The translations under genes were made by a program, and so were the position numbers. A DNA stretch of 8,595 bases from Clostridia bacterium (lineage in GTDB: Bacteria; Bacillota_A; Clostridia; Peptostreptococcales; JAAYPU01). The notes below the pieces were generated by a model. The model ran no database searches, was not told the DNA's origin, and saw nothing but the letters and a program-made list of their open reading frames with translations. Location of the stretch: NCBI GenBank assembly GCA_022360735.1, contig JAKSCF010000452.1:1-8595 (forward strand). Reading direction: 5' to 3'. This document shows positions 1-6,494 of the stretch, piece after piece (position 1 is the first letter of the stretch; each line of letters begins with the position of its first letter).

Positions 1-158
1 ATTTAAACCCTGATTATTCACGAAAATTGCTAATTCTCTATTAACGATTCTAACACTAACTGAAGAAAAAGCAAATAATTAACAGAAAAACTCTAACCAA
101 TGAAAGATTGGAGTGTTTCTGAAGGTTAGAAATTTGTCAACAAATCCGTTTGAACAAA
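1..158. other. Non-coding AT-rich region beyond spoIIE, with small dyads
   Basis: No credible coding region or RNA gene is visible here. Several short stems can be drawn. TCTAACC (92-98) can pair with GGTTAGA (124-130). CCAAT (97-101) can pair with ATTGG (107-111). TTTCT (116-120) can pair with AGAAA (128-132). A perfect dyad ATTTGT-CA-ACAAAT spans 132-145. The first three share bases, so they are alternative folds and not one structure. Nothing ties them to a gene inside the window. They may belong to the untranslated end of a neighbour to the left. Confidence 0.5.
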
Positions 159-196
159 AATAAAAAGATTTTTTGTTTCCAAAAAATCTTTTTATT
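159..196 (-). terminator. AT-rich hairpin terminator downstream of spoIIE (possibly bidirectional)
   Basis: A perfect 17-bp stem with a 4-base loop has arms at 159-175 and 180-196. The arms are nearly all A and T, with a central GAT/ATC. On the minus strand the distal arm ends in a run of T (TTTTTATTTTTG), as expected for an intrinsic terminator of spoIIE about 80 bases after its stop. The loop is GAAA on that strand. The stem has few G-C pairs, so its strength is uncertain. On the plus strand the arm also ends in T, so it could serve a gene arriving from the left as well. Confidence 0.6.
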
Positions 197-210
197 AAAT
201 TTTTCAATAT

Positions 211-256
211 AGATTTTGTGCGGCAAAATCATCCTAAATTATTCATTCTTCATTAT
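211..256 (-). repeat. Dispersed intergenic repeat, copy 1 (inverted relative to copy 2)
   Basis: Read on the minus strand, this matches the plus-strand segment 2883-2926. By hand alignment about 40 bases are identical, with four substitutions and a 2-base indel. The common blocks are ATAATGAA, ATGAATAATTTAGG, GATTTTG and GCACAAAATCT. The end of the unit is itself a dyad (GATTTTG, five bases, CAAAATC at 212-230) that could fold in RNA. The two copies lie on either side of spoIIE in opposite orientation. This looks like a small non-coding dispersed element of the genome. I do not recognise a named family. Confidence 0.7.
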
Positions 257-274
257 TAATTATTAATTGCCTTT

Positions 275-2614
275 CTATTGTATTTTTGCAGCAATAACGG
301 TCATATCATCTTTTTCTTCTTTACCATATTGTTCTATGGCTTTGTTCAGAATTAAGTCTGTAATCGTCTGGGGGTCTTTTGAATGAATATCTCTTATGAT
401 GCCGGTTATCCATTGGACTTTTTCATTACCATTATAACCATCCAGTATTCCATCCGATACCATTATAATCGTATCTTCAGGCGTCATTTTTGTACTAATT
501 TCTTCAATCTTAATTTGATCAATAATACCAATAGGCAGACCTGAAAACTTTATGACTTCTACTTCATTATTGGATCGTTTTATAAATGCAGCTGCAGCGC
601 CAATCTTAAAAAAACTAACATTCCCCGAATCTAGATTAATGGTAGTAATATCTACAGTGGAAAATATCTCTTCTGTGGATTTGAGCAAAAGCATAGAATT
701 CATTGTTTTTAGAGCAAGCTCTTTTTCAAAACCTGCCTTTAAAAGGTGCTGTAATGTATTAATGGTCATCATACTCTCTCTGGCAGCCTTTTCACCTGCT
801 CCCATTCCATCACTTAAGGCTATCATATATTCATTTTCTTTTAGACTGATATATGCAAAGCTATCACCGCAAATATTATTTTCTTTAGCATATTTTGATG
901 CTCCTGTTACCACTTGATATTTTGGCCTTTTTGTAAAGACCTTGATATAGGGATTGTTACTTTCATCTACTACGGTATATGGTTCTCCCATAACCTCTGT
1001 TATAATATTTTCTAATGTGCCGGTATTATTCGTCTCTTTATTATTTTTTTCAATAACAATCTCATACCCACTTTCTTTCTGTATAACCGAAATATCTTTA
1101 ATGGGTATCTTGGCATATTTAACTTGATGGTATATTCTTTTTTCAAACTCTTTATTAAAGAGCTGCTTTTTACTAATTTCAAGAATCATACGATCAATAG
1201 ATTTGGATACGCATCTAAACTGTGACGCTGTTATTTCTCTACTTCCTTCCAACTTTTTTTGCCATTTATAGCTGGTTCCATAGACTTGTACAATACTTTG
1301 TGTAAAGAAAATAATTTGATTGAGGTATTCACATAGAAAGCCAAGATTGTTTTTTACATAATCTGTTTCAATTTTTAACCCTTTATCTGCCCTATAAATA
1401 ATCTCTTTCATGACTTCTTTTGTCTTATTATTATTTTCTTTCCAGCATATTTTATTAAAATCACATTGTATACATATTCTGCTATTTATTTTAGAAACAA
1501 TGTGGTCTACATCCCCTTTTCCAATGGCCTCTCGTCTTTCAAAAGCTCTTCCATATGTGGTAGCAAGGCTTTCAAAGGTATTGGAATAGTTCGTCAGATC
1601 TTTTATAATCATCTTTCTAATTTTATTAGAGTAGTTATGATAGATAAAAGGATATTGGATGGATGTTTTTATTTTATCCACCATCTTGTCCATCCATCTG
1701 ATGGGTATAATAAGAAAAACAACCGATGCAGCAGCCACTTCTTTCAATAAAACATAGGTTTCCGTTAATCCGTTGAAGTAAAAAGACATGATGATCAAAC
1801 ATATCGTCCAGGCTATACAATTTAATATACGATAAGTATTCCTAAAAAATCCTGCAACTAGGCCTGCTATTCCGAACAGCCCTATAATAACTTGAGGCTC
1901 ATAATTGGTCATGGCTATAATCAGCCCCATCATAACACCTACCGCAGCACCAACTGTAAATCCGCCTTTATATGAAGCTGTTAATATGAGCCATAAAGAA
2001 ACGACATATTTAATTCTAATATCATATATTTGAAAACTGTTTAAGGAGGATAATGCTATTGCAATAATTGTCGCTATACATAAAATATCTTCGGTCAAAA
2101 TATTAAAGCTGTCATCATCCGATTCCAACAATCTTGGAATCCTTAAAAAGATATAGGTAAAAGCAAACACAGCGGCTGTTTCAGTAGCCATTAAAAAAAT
2201 ATCATATAATAAGATGGTATCTGTCACTGCTTGATATACGGCCAGTGTTCCTAAGCTAATGCCTGCTACAACAAGGGCTATAAAAATAGATGATTTCATG
2301 AGCTTTCGATTCAACAAAAAATTGATACCGGTTAGGATGCATAGGATTATTGCGTACTTTATCATAACATGCATCGGGGCATGACAAGATGCCATTCCCA
2401 ATAGTAAGGGAACGGATAAAAAAACATAATATTTCTTAACCGCTATAATAGCTGCAAAATAAGACAAAACGAAAGGAAACATGAAGCCAAATAACGTACC
2501 ACGTCCTAAAATATAAGCCATGACTACATATATAAACAATTTTATCCAGTTTTGTTCTTTTATTTTGGAGATAATTTTTTGAGCCGTATTTATTTTTTTC
2601 ACTGCTACCGTCAT
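275..2614 (-). CDS. spoIIE: Stage II sporulation protein E (SpoIIE), serine phosphatase
   Basis: SpoIIE is a membrane-bound PP2C-type phosphatase at the asymmetric sporulation septum. It dephosphorylates the anti-anti-sigma factor SpoIIAA and so releases sigma F in the forespore. It also interacts with FtsZ in Bacillus. The 779-residue product is close to the family length (827 in B. subtilis). Residues ~24-305 form a series of hydrophobic membrane segments. Next comes a central cytoplasmic region with the typical cysteine cluster C381, C384 and C390. The PP2C domain spans ~575-779, with likely metal-binding aspartates in GDSF (D584), LSDGMGAG (D602), SDGILD (D721) and KDDMTV (D769/D770). All key motifs are intact. 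The ATG is preceded by AAAGGAG at a normal distance, and the N-terminus reads like the family. The gene is monocistronic here, with its own upstream promoter and a downstream hairpin. The family assignment is essentially certain. The sigma F role is inferred from the family. Confidence 0.97.
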   Translation of the reverse strand: MTVAVKKINTAQKIISKIKEQNWIKLFIYVVMAYILGRGTLFGFMFPFVLSYFAAIIAVKKYYVFLSVPLLLGMASCHAPMHVMIKYAIILCILTGINFLLNRKLMKSSIFIALVVAGISLGTLAVYQAVTDTILLYDIFLMATETAAVFAFTYIFLRIPRLLESDDDSFNILTEDILCIATIIAIALSSLNSFQIYDIRIKYVVSLWLILTASYKGGFTVGAAVGVMMGLIIAMTNYEPQVIIGLFGIAGLVAGFFRNTYRILNCIAWTICLIIMSFYFNGLTETYVLLKEVAAASVVFLIIPIRWMDKMVDKIKTSIQYPFIYHNYSNKIRKMIIKDLTNYSNTFESLATTYGRAFERREAIGKGDVDHIVSKINSRICIQCDFNKICWKENNNKTKEVMKEIIYRADKGLKIETDYVKNNLGFLCEYLNQIIFFTQSIVQVYGTSYKWQKKLEGSREITASQFRCVSKSIDRMILEISKKQLFNKEFEKRIYHQVKYAKIPIKDISVIQKESGYEIVIEKNNKETNNTGTLENIITEVMGEPYTVVDESNNPYIKVFTKRPKYQVVTGASKYAKENNICGDSFAYISLKENEYMIALSDGMGAGEKAARESMMTINTLQHLLKAGFEKELALKTMNSMLLLKSTEEIFSTVDITTINLDSGNVSFFKIGAAAAFIKRSNNEVEVIKFSGLPIGIIDQIKIEEISTKMTPEDTIIMVSDGILDGYNGNEKVQWITGIIRDIHSKDPQTITDLILNKAIEQYGKEEKDDMTVIAAKIQ

Positions 2615-2647
2615 ACAAACGCTCTCCTTTTGTCTTTTGTTCCTGTG

Positions 2648-2665
2648 GTATAGTTGTTTCTATAC
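2648..2665 (-). promoter_or_regulatory. 5' stem-loop at the predicted start of the spoIIE transcript
   Basis: The dyad GTATAG, six bases, CTATAC lies just downstream of the predicted -10 hexamer. If transcription starts about seven bases past the -10, the mRNA would begin at or just inside this hairpin. Such terminal stems can protect mRNA from decay. The dyad itself is seen. The start site and any function are inferred. Confidence 0.35.
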
Positions 2666-2669
2666 ACCT

Positions 2670-2702
2670 ATGATAACAATAGAAAACCAAAATATTTGTC
2701 AT
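2670..2702 (-). promoter_or_regulatory. Putative Spo0A-dependent spoIIE promoter with a 21-bp spacer
   Basis: On the minus strand, ATGACA (2697-2702; 5 of 6 to TTGACA) is followed after exactly 21 bases by TATCAT (2670-2675; 5 of 6 to TATAAT). The spoIIE and spoIIG promoters of B. subtilis are known for sigma-A hexamers held 21-22 bp apart and activated by phosphorylated Spo0A bound over the -35. Here TGACAAA (2695-2701) overlaps the -35 and matches the 0A box TGNCGAA at all but one position. A second, weaker match (TGTCACA) lies upstream at about 2731-2737. The assignment rests on this resemblance and the gene's identity. Confidence 0.6.
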
Positions 2703-2830
2703 TATTTTAATGCTTGTCCTAAAAACAATGTGACATTTCTTTTGCTGTTTTTCCTTTAAATTTCAACATTCGTTTTATAATCAGATTATACGTGGACATT
2801 GTGGATGAAGTGACAAAGGGTAGGGGGGAG

Positions 2831-2981
2831 TAGATAGTTGGATAGTTGGGTAGTTGGATAGGGGATAGGAAAAGAAAATAAGATAATGAAATGAATAATT
2901 TAGGTAGATTTTGTTGCACAAAATCTTTATTAGCTGTAATCTATGGGTAGGTAGTTGGATCTATCTAACTATCTTCTAACC
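2831..2981. repeat. TAGTTGGA tandem/inverted repeat block
   Basis: Three adjacent 8-base units (TAGTTGGA, TAGTTGGG, TAGTTGGA) occupy 2835-2858, with degenerate continuations on both sides (TAGA before, TAGGGGATAGG after). GATAGTTGGATAG at 2833-2845 is repeated in inverted orientation at 2961-2973 with one mismatch. A further direct copy, TAGTTGGAT, sits at 2952-2960 and can fold back on the inverted copy. Copy 2 of the dispersed repeat lies between these arms. The block fills most of the spoIIE-sfsA intergenic space and holds no credible gene. It resembles a small non-autonomous element or a decayed simple repeat. I cannot name it. Confidence 0.55.
2883..2926 (+). repeat. Dispersed intergenic repeat, copy 2
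   Basis: This is the partner of the copy at 211-256, in the opposite orientation. It lacks two bases (GA) present in the other copy and differs at four further positions. Two of those lie in the loop of the terminal dyad, which here is perfect: AGATTTTGT (2906-2914), TGC, ACAAAATCT (2918-2926). The arms stay complementary while the loop differs (CC versus TT in repeat orientation). That would fit selection for, or replication through, a hairpin, although two copies are too few to show it. Confidence 0.7.
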
Positions 2982-2993
2982 ATTGTTTATAAC
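2965..2993 (+). promoter_or_regulatory. Weak candidate sfsA promoter
   Basis: TATAAC (2988-2993) matches the -10 consensus at 5 of 6 positions, and a second TATAAA follows at 2994-2999. The -35 at the right distance (CTAACT, 2965-2970) matches only 3 of 6. It is formed by the right arm of the repeat block. This would give a leader of about 20 bases before the sfsA start. The -10 is reasonable, but the -35 is poor. Confidence 0.3.
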
Positions 2994-3021
2994 TATAAAT
3001 CCAAATGCAAAGGAAGATAAT

Positions 3022-3708
3022 ATGAAATATTCTAATATTGTATCCGGTACATTTATTAATCGTCCTAACCGTTTTATAGCGGAAGTTGAAATTGATGGTA
3101 AGATGGGAATTGCTCATGTTAAAAATACCGGGCGGTGCAGAGAAATACTTCTACCGGGTACCGAAATATATTTACAGCATGTGGCTTCTGCAACAAGAAA
3201 AACACAATACTCTTTAATCAGTGCACGAAAAGGTAATTTATTGATTAATATTGACTCTCAGGTTCCAAACCAAGTCGTTTATGACGCTATTGTTCATCAT
3301 GAAATAAATGAATTTCAAAATATCATCTCTGTAAAAAGGGAAGTCACTTATAACCAATCTAGATTTGATTTATATTTTGAAACCGAAACCGAAAAAGGTT
3401 TTATTGAGGTGAAAGGTGTTACCTTGGAAAAGGATAGTATTGCCATGTTTCCGGATGCTCCTACAGAAAGAGGAACTCGACACATCTTGGAAATGATTGA
3501 CGCTGTCAAAAAAGGTTATAAAGGGTATCTTTTTTTGTTGATTCAAATGAAGGGTTGTCATAGTTTTAAACCTAACGCCATCACTGATCCTAAGTTTGCA
3601 GAAACACTGAAATTAGCGTCCGACAATAATGTTCAAATATTGGCTTATGACTGTAATGTTACTGAGGATTCTATAGACATTTCAGACAGGATACCGGTTG
3701 TAATTTGA
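3022..3708 (+). CDS. sfsA: SfsA family protein (sugar fermentation stimulation protein A)
   Basis: SfsA is a widespread single-domain protein named for an E. coli effect on maltose metabolism. Its biochemical role is not settled, though its fold combines an OB-like N-terminal part with a nuclease-like core. Here the N-terminus MKYSNIVSGTF...RPNRFIAEVEI is typical. The core shows D116 in RFDLYF and E129-V-K131 in FIEVKGVTL, resembling a PD-(D/E)XK site, followed by the family signature FPDAPTERGTRH (144-155). I start at the ATG preceded by AAAGGAAG (3009-3016) at a 5-base distance. This gives 228 residues, the usual length. An in-frame TTG 39 bases upstream has no ribosome binding site and would overlap the likely -10. 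The gene stands alone and converges with the mod operon. Family assignment is secure and function is uncertain. Confidence 0.95.
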   Translation: MKYSNIVSGTFINRPNRFIAEVEIDGKMGIAHVKNTGRCREILLPGTEIYLQHVASATRKTQYSLISARKGNLLINIDSQVPNQVVYDAIVHHEINEFQNIISVKREVTYNQSRFDLYFETETEKGFIEVKGVTLEKDSIAMFPDAPTERGTRHILEMIDAVKKGYKGYLFLLIQMKGCHSFKPNAITDPKFAETLKLASDNNVQILAYDCNVTEDSIDISDRIPVVI

Positions 3709-3722
3709 GATTGAATTTGTGT

Positions 3723-3745
3723 AAAAGGCAGGTACTGGACCTGCC
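3723..3745. terminator. Hairpin between convergent sfsA and mod operon
   Basis: GGCAGGT (3727-3733), a 5-base loop and ACCTGCC (3739-3745) form a perfect, GC-rich 7-bp stem 18 bases after the sfsA stop. On the minus strand the stem is followed by TTTTAC (3723-3726 are A on the plus strand). It could therefore end mod operon transcripts about 100 bases past the last gene. On the plus strand the tail is not T-rich (CTCTAC). The T-tracts are short either way, so termination efficiency is uncertain. Confidence 0.5.
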
Positions 3746-3846
3746 CTCTACATCTAGATTATTGTTGAATGGAAATTGCTTAAATAAGATTTATTTTAAC
3801 CCCTTTTAATCTGATTTTATACTTCCAATGTATATGCAGTATCCTT

Positions 3847-4581
3847 CTACCTGCTGCATTCACAAAAATGATTCAGGTTCATCAAAGCGGCTGAGCCTGC
3901 TATGGATGTTCCATAAAAGATAGTAGGTTTATGGGTAATAAAGTTTACTATAGAACCGTTTACGATTGTACTTCCGGTAGATAAGATAAGGTCACACCAT
4001 TTCAGAACATCATCTGTATGTTTTTCTCCATCTTCAATATTTACTCCAAATTTTGTTGTCCCAATATTATCCTTATCTAAATCAACAGCTCGAATTTGAT
4101 ATTTATCTGAAAGCACTTGAAGCATCGAAGGCTGAAGGCCAATAAGTGCTATTTTAGGTGAACCATAATTATCTTTAATATAACCTGCCAGTTCTTTTGA
4201 ACATTGTTCAGGTTCGTCGTCTTTGCAATGAATGGTTTTTTCAGTAATATTCAAATATTTGCAAACAGCATTAATAGTGGATATCAGTACAGCCCTATCA
4301 TAATTGGTTTCCAAAGGTTGGCTGAGTATCTCTTCTATTGTTCCGTTAAAGTTATCCGGCATATCCGTATACGCTTGTCCTTTTTGTCCCTTAAAATCAG
4401 CTTCCATTAGCTTTTCTTTCCCCTTTAATATAGGGAAATCTTTTCTTATTGGATTGCCTATGGCCTCTTCTGGATTTAATACCTTTCCTGAAACGGTAAT
4501 AACTTCTTTCGCTAGATGATGATTTTCTACCAACGTGTTAAACCTATCTAATAATTCATTGTAAAAATCGGATTGTTTCAT
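3847..4581 (-). CDS. DUF4213/DUF364-type Rossmann protein, last gene of the mod operon
   Basis: The 244-residue soluble product has the look of the DUF364 family, described as putative heavy-metal chelation proteins, with an N-terminal DUF4213-like part. The N-terminal half has a characteristic stretch, IGNPIRKDFPILKGKE (41-56) then GQAYTDMP (68-75). HCKDDEPEQC (118-127) follows, with H118, C119 and C127. The C-terminal Rossmann-like half begins IALIGLQPSML (144-154) and contains LILSTGSTIVNGSI (198-211). The protein ends in HFCECSR, giving H239, C240 and C242. The ATG follows AAAGGAG, 18 bases after modC, so it is almost surely co-transcribed with the transporter. No membrane segment or signal peptide is visible. 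A role in handling or sensing molybdate or tungstate is inferred from operon position only. No enzymatic activity can be assigned. It appears full length. Confidence 0.8.
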   Translation of the reverse strand: MKQSDFYNELLDRFNTLVENHHLAKEVITVSGKVLNPEEAIGNPIRKDFPILKGKEKLMEADFKGQKGQAYTDMPDNFNGTIEEILSQPLETNYDRAVLISTINAVCKYLNITEKTIHCKDDEPEQCSKELAGYIKDNYGSPKIALIGLQPSMLQVLSDKYQIRAVDLDKDNIGTTKFGVNIEDGEKHTDDVLKWCDLILSTGSTIVNGSIVNFITHKPTIFYGTSIAGSAALMNLNHFCECSR

Positions 4582-4599
4582 ATCTTTTTTCGCTCCTTT

Positions 4600-5634
4600 C
4601 TAAAATACATGTACAGCGGAATCTTCAAATGTTGCCCAAACCGTATCACCGGGGTGAATATTCATGTTCTCTACCATCTTTGTAGGCACTCGTGAAATAA
4701 AATGCTCTCCTATATCAATATATAATTTACATAAAAGCCCTTGTTGGATGATATCCGTAACTTTTCCTTTGAATTTGTTAACATTGTATGACTCTGACGG
4801 ATCTTTGCATATTATCACATCTTCCGGTCTTAAGGCCAGTGTTACATCCCCCGTTTTATCTACTAATGTTTGTATTTCCAGCTGTTCAGATAGTCTAACC
4901 TTACGATTCATCATATTTCCTTTTAATATGTTTTCTACCCCAACAAACTGAGCTACAAAATCGGAGTTGGGCCTTCTAAATACTTCATTGGGCGTTCCGA
5001 CTTGGACAATTTTCCCATTGTACATCACTGCAATTCTGTCTGCCAGATATAGGGCTTCATTAAAATCATGGGTAATATGTATGGTGGTGGTTTTTGTTTT
5101 TTTATGAATTTCTTTCAGCATTTGTTGAAAGATTTCTTTTGTATGGGGATCTAAGGCGCTTAACGGTTCATCCATTAATAATAACTTAGGTGATGTAATT
5201 AAAGCTCTTGCAATGGCAACTCTTTGTTGTTCCCCGCCACTCAAGGTACCGGGATGGCGTTCTAATAAATATTCTATTTGAAACATCTCAACTATTTCAT
5301 TTAGCTTTTGGTTCATTTTATTCTTAGGATATTTTTTTGTCTTTAAACCAAATAGGATATTTTCTTTAACCGTCAAATGCGGAAACAAGACATAATCTTG
5401 ATAGACAAAGCCTATCTCTCTTTCCTCCGGATAGAGATTGGTTAAATTCTTTTCATCAAAGAATATTAGTCCGTTATCCGGCTTATACATACCTGCTAAA
5501 ACTTCTAAAATCACCGTTTTACCTGTTCCTGTAGGCCCGAGTATTACAAAATATTCGCTTTTTTCTATTTGTAAATTAATATTTTGAAGTTGAAAGTTGC
5601 CTAATTTTTTGCATATGCTTTCGACACGTAACAT
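4600..5634 (-). CDS. modC: Molybdate/tungstate-type ABC transporter ATP-binding protein
   Basis: This is the cytoplasmic ATPase that energises oxyanion uptake with the permease and binding protein encoded just upstream in the operon. The ABC core is complete: Walker A GPTGTGKT (33-40), Q-loop Q79, signature LSGGEQQR (131-138), Walker B LLLMDE (151-156) and the switch histidine H189 in THD. After ~240 residues a C-terminal extension (~270-344) with the pattern of a TOBE/OB domain follows. Such domains in ModC/WtpC-like ATPases can bind oxyanion or regulate transport. Its 344 residues fit the family. The start is supported by AAAGGGGG upstream of the ATG, 24 bases after the permease gene. Sequence alone does not separate molybdate (Mod), tungstate (Tup/Wtp) and closely related CysA/PotA-like ATPases. 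The neighbours and the leader RNA point to molybdate or tungstate. Confidence 0.85.
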   Translation of the reverse strand: MLRVESICKKLGNFQLQNINLQIEKSEYFVILGPTGTGKTVILEVLAGMYKPDNGLIFFDEKNLTNLYPEEREIGFVYQDYVLFPHLTVKENILFGLKTKKYPKNKMNQKLNEIVEMFQIEYLLERHPGTLSGGEQQRVAIARALITSPKLLLMDEPLSALDPHTKEIFQQMLKEIHKKTKTTTIHITHDFNEALYLADRIAVMYNGKIVQVGTPNEVFRRPNSDFVAQFVGVENILKGNMMNRKVRLSEQLEIQTLVDKTGDVTLALRPEDVIICKDPSESYNVNKFKGKVTDIIQQGLLCKLYIDIGEHFISRVPTKMVENMNIHPGDTVWATFEDSAVHVF

Positions 5635-5658
5635 TCTATTCCCCCTTTCATCTATAAC

Positions 5659-6477
5659 CTAAATTATTTTTTTATTTCCTAAAACTTCAAAGACCAATAA
5701 AGATAACATAGAAATAATGATTAAAATGGTTGCAGATGCCATGGCAAGCTTCAAATCCCCTGTAGACATGTTTAAAAAAAGTGAGACAGGCAGGGTCTCA
5801 GTTTTAAGTCTAGTAGCACCCGCAATCATTAAGGCTGCACCAAATTCACCTAAAGCTCTTGCCCAAGTAATGACGATACTTGCTATTAAACCATTTTTAG
5901 CTAAAGGAAGTGTTATTTTAATAAATGATTGCATCCTGGTACAGCCTAAGGTTCTTGAAACATACTCAATACGAGGGTCGATATCTGAAATGGTTGATTT
6001 CAGGACTCTCAGCATATACGGCACATTGACAAAAAATTGAGCCAGTATGATCCCTTTTGTTGTAAAAACAAACTTCAATCCTATGCTTTCTAAATAATGG
6101 CCAAATGAAGTATTGCCAAACAGCAAAAGTAAGGCAACTCCTGACACTATAGGAGGAAGGGCCATCGGGATATCCAGTACCGTATTAATAATTTCTTTAC
6201 CTCTGAAGTTTAATCTCACTACGCCGTAGGCGATAGGCACTGAGAACAGTATGCACAACAGGGTTGAGAAAACAGAAGTAATCAAGCTTAATTTTATTGA
6301 AAATCTTATTTCAGGCGTTGAGAGGCTGGACCACAAGTTGGGTAGTCCTCTCAGTAAAATCATGGTTATAGCTAAAATAATAAACCCGGTTAACATTGCA
6401 ATAAAAATTGAAATAATAGCTGTAAAAATAAAATTTTTATGATCTCTTTTTTTTATATTTTGTGTTGATGCTATCAT
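5659..6477 (-). CDS. modB: Molybdate/tungstate-type ABC transporter permease
   Basis: This integral membrane subunit forms the translocation path. The 272 residues contain about six hydrophobic segments, roughly at 17-42, 61-88, 103-121, 142-158, 196-222 and 245-267. The cytoplasmic coupling loop that docks on the ATPase is clear: EYVSRTLGCTRMQSFIKITLP (171-191), a version of the EAA---G---I-LP motif. ALGEFGAALMIAG (208-220) is typical of ModB/WtpB/CysT-type permeases. The gene begins 17 bases after modA. GAAAGG overlaps the modA stop and serves as a ribosome binding site at a slightly long 12-base distance. The permease type does not distinguish molybdate from tungstate. The protein looks intact and is translated together with modA and modC. 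Confidence 0.88.
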   Translation of the reverse strand: MIASTQNIKKRDHKNFIFTAIISIFIAMLTGFIILAITMILLRGLPNLWSSLSTPEIRFSIKLSLITSVFSTLLCILFSVPIAYGVVRLNFRGKEIINTVLDIPMALPPIVSGVALLLLFGNTSFGHYLESIGLKFVFTTKGIILAQFFVNVPYMLRVLKSTISDIDPRIEYVSRTLGCTRMQSFIKITLPLAKNGLIASIVITWARALGEFGAALMIAGATRLKTETLPVSLFLNMSTGDLKLAMASATILIIISMLSLLVFEVLGNKKII

Positions 6478-6494
6478 GCTAAAAACAAACCTTT

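Noticed and set aside
212..230. GATTTTG...CAAAATC dyad as the spoIIE terminator
   Set aside because: It has no T-tract on the minus strand and is better explained as the end of the dispersed repeat. The hairpin at 159-196 is the better terminator candidate.
552..917. Open frame on the plus strand inside spoIIE
   Set aside because: It is fully antisense to the conserved PP2C domain of spoIIE, has no ribosome binding site, and its product resembles no family.
2436..2702. Alternative minus-strand frame overlapping the spoIIE start and promoter
   Set aside because: It covers the spoIIE 5' end in another frame, with no family resemblance or ribosome binding site. The overlapping spoIIE N-terminus is well supported.
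2719..2919. Open frame on the minus strand upstream of spoIIE
   Set aside because: It runs through the TAGTTGGA repeat block, so its product is low-complexity repeat translation, and there is no supported start.
2831..2981. CRISPR array
   Set aside because: The repeat unit is only 8 bases, directly abutting, without spacers, and no cas gene is nearby.
2983..3021. N-terminal extension of SfsA from an upstream TTG
   Set aside because: The ATG at 3022 has an AAAGGAAG site 5 bases away and gives the family's usual N-terminus and length. The TTG has no ribosome binding site and overlaps the candidate -10.
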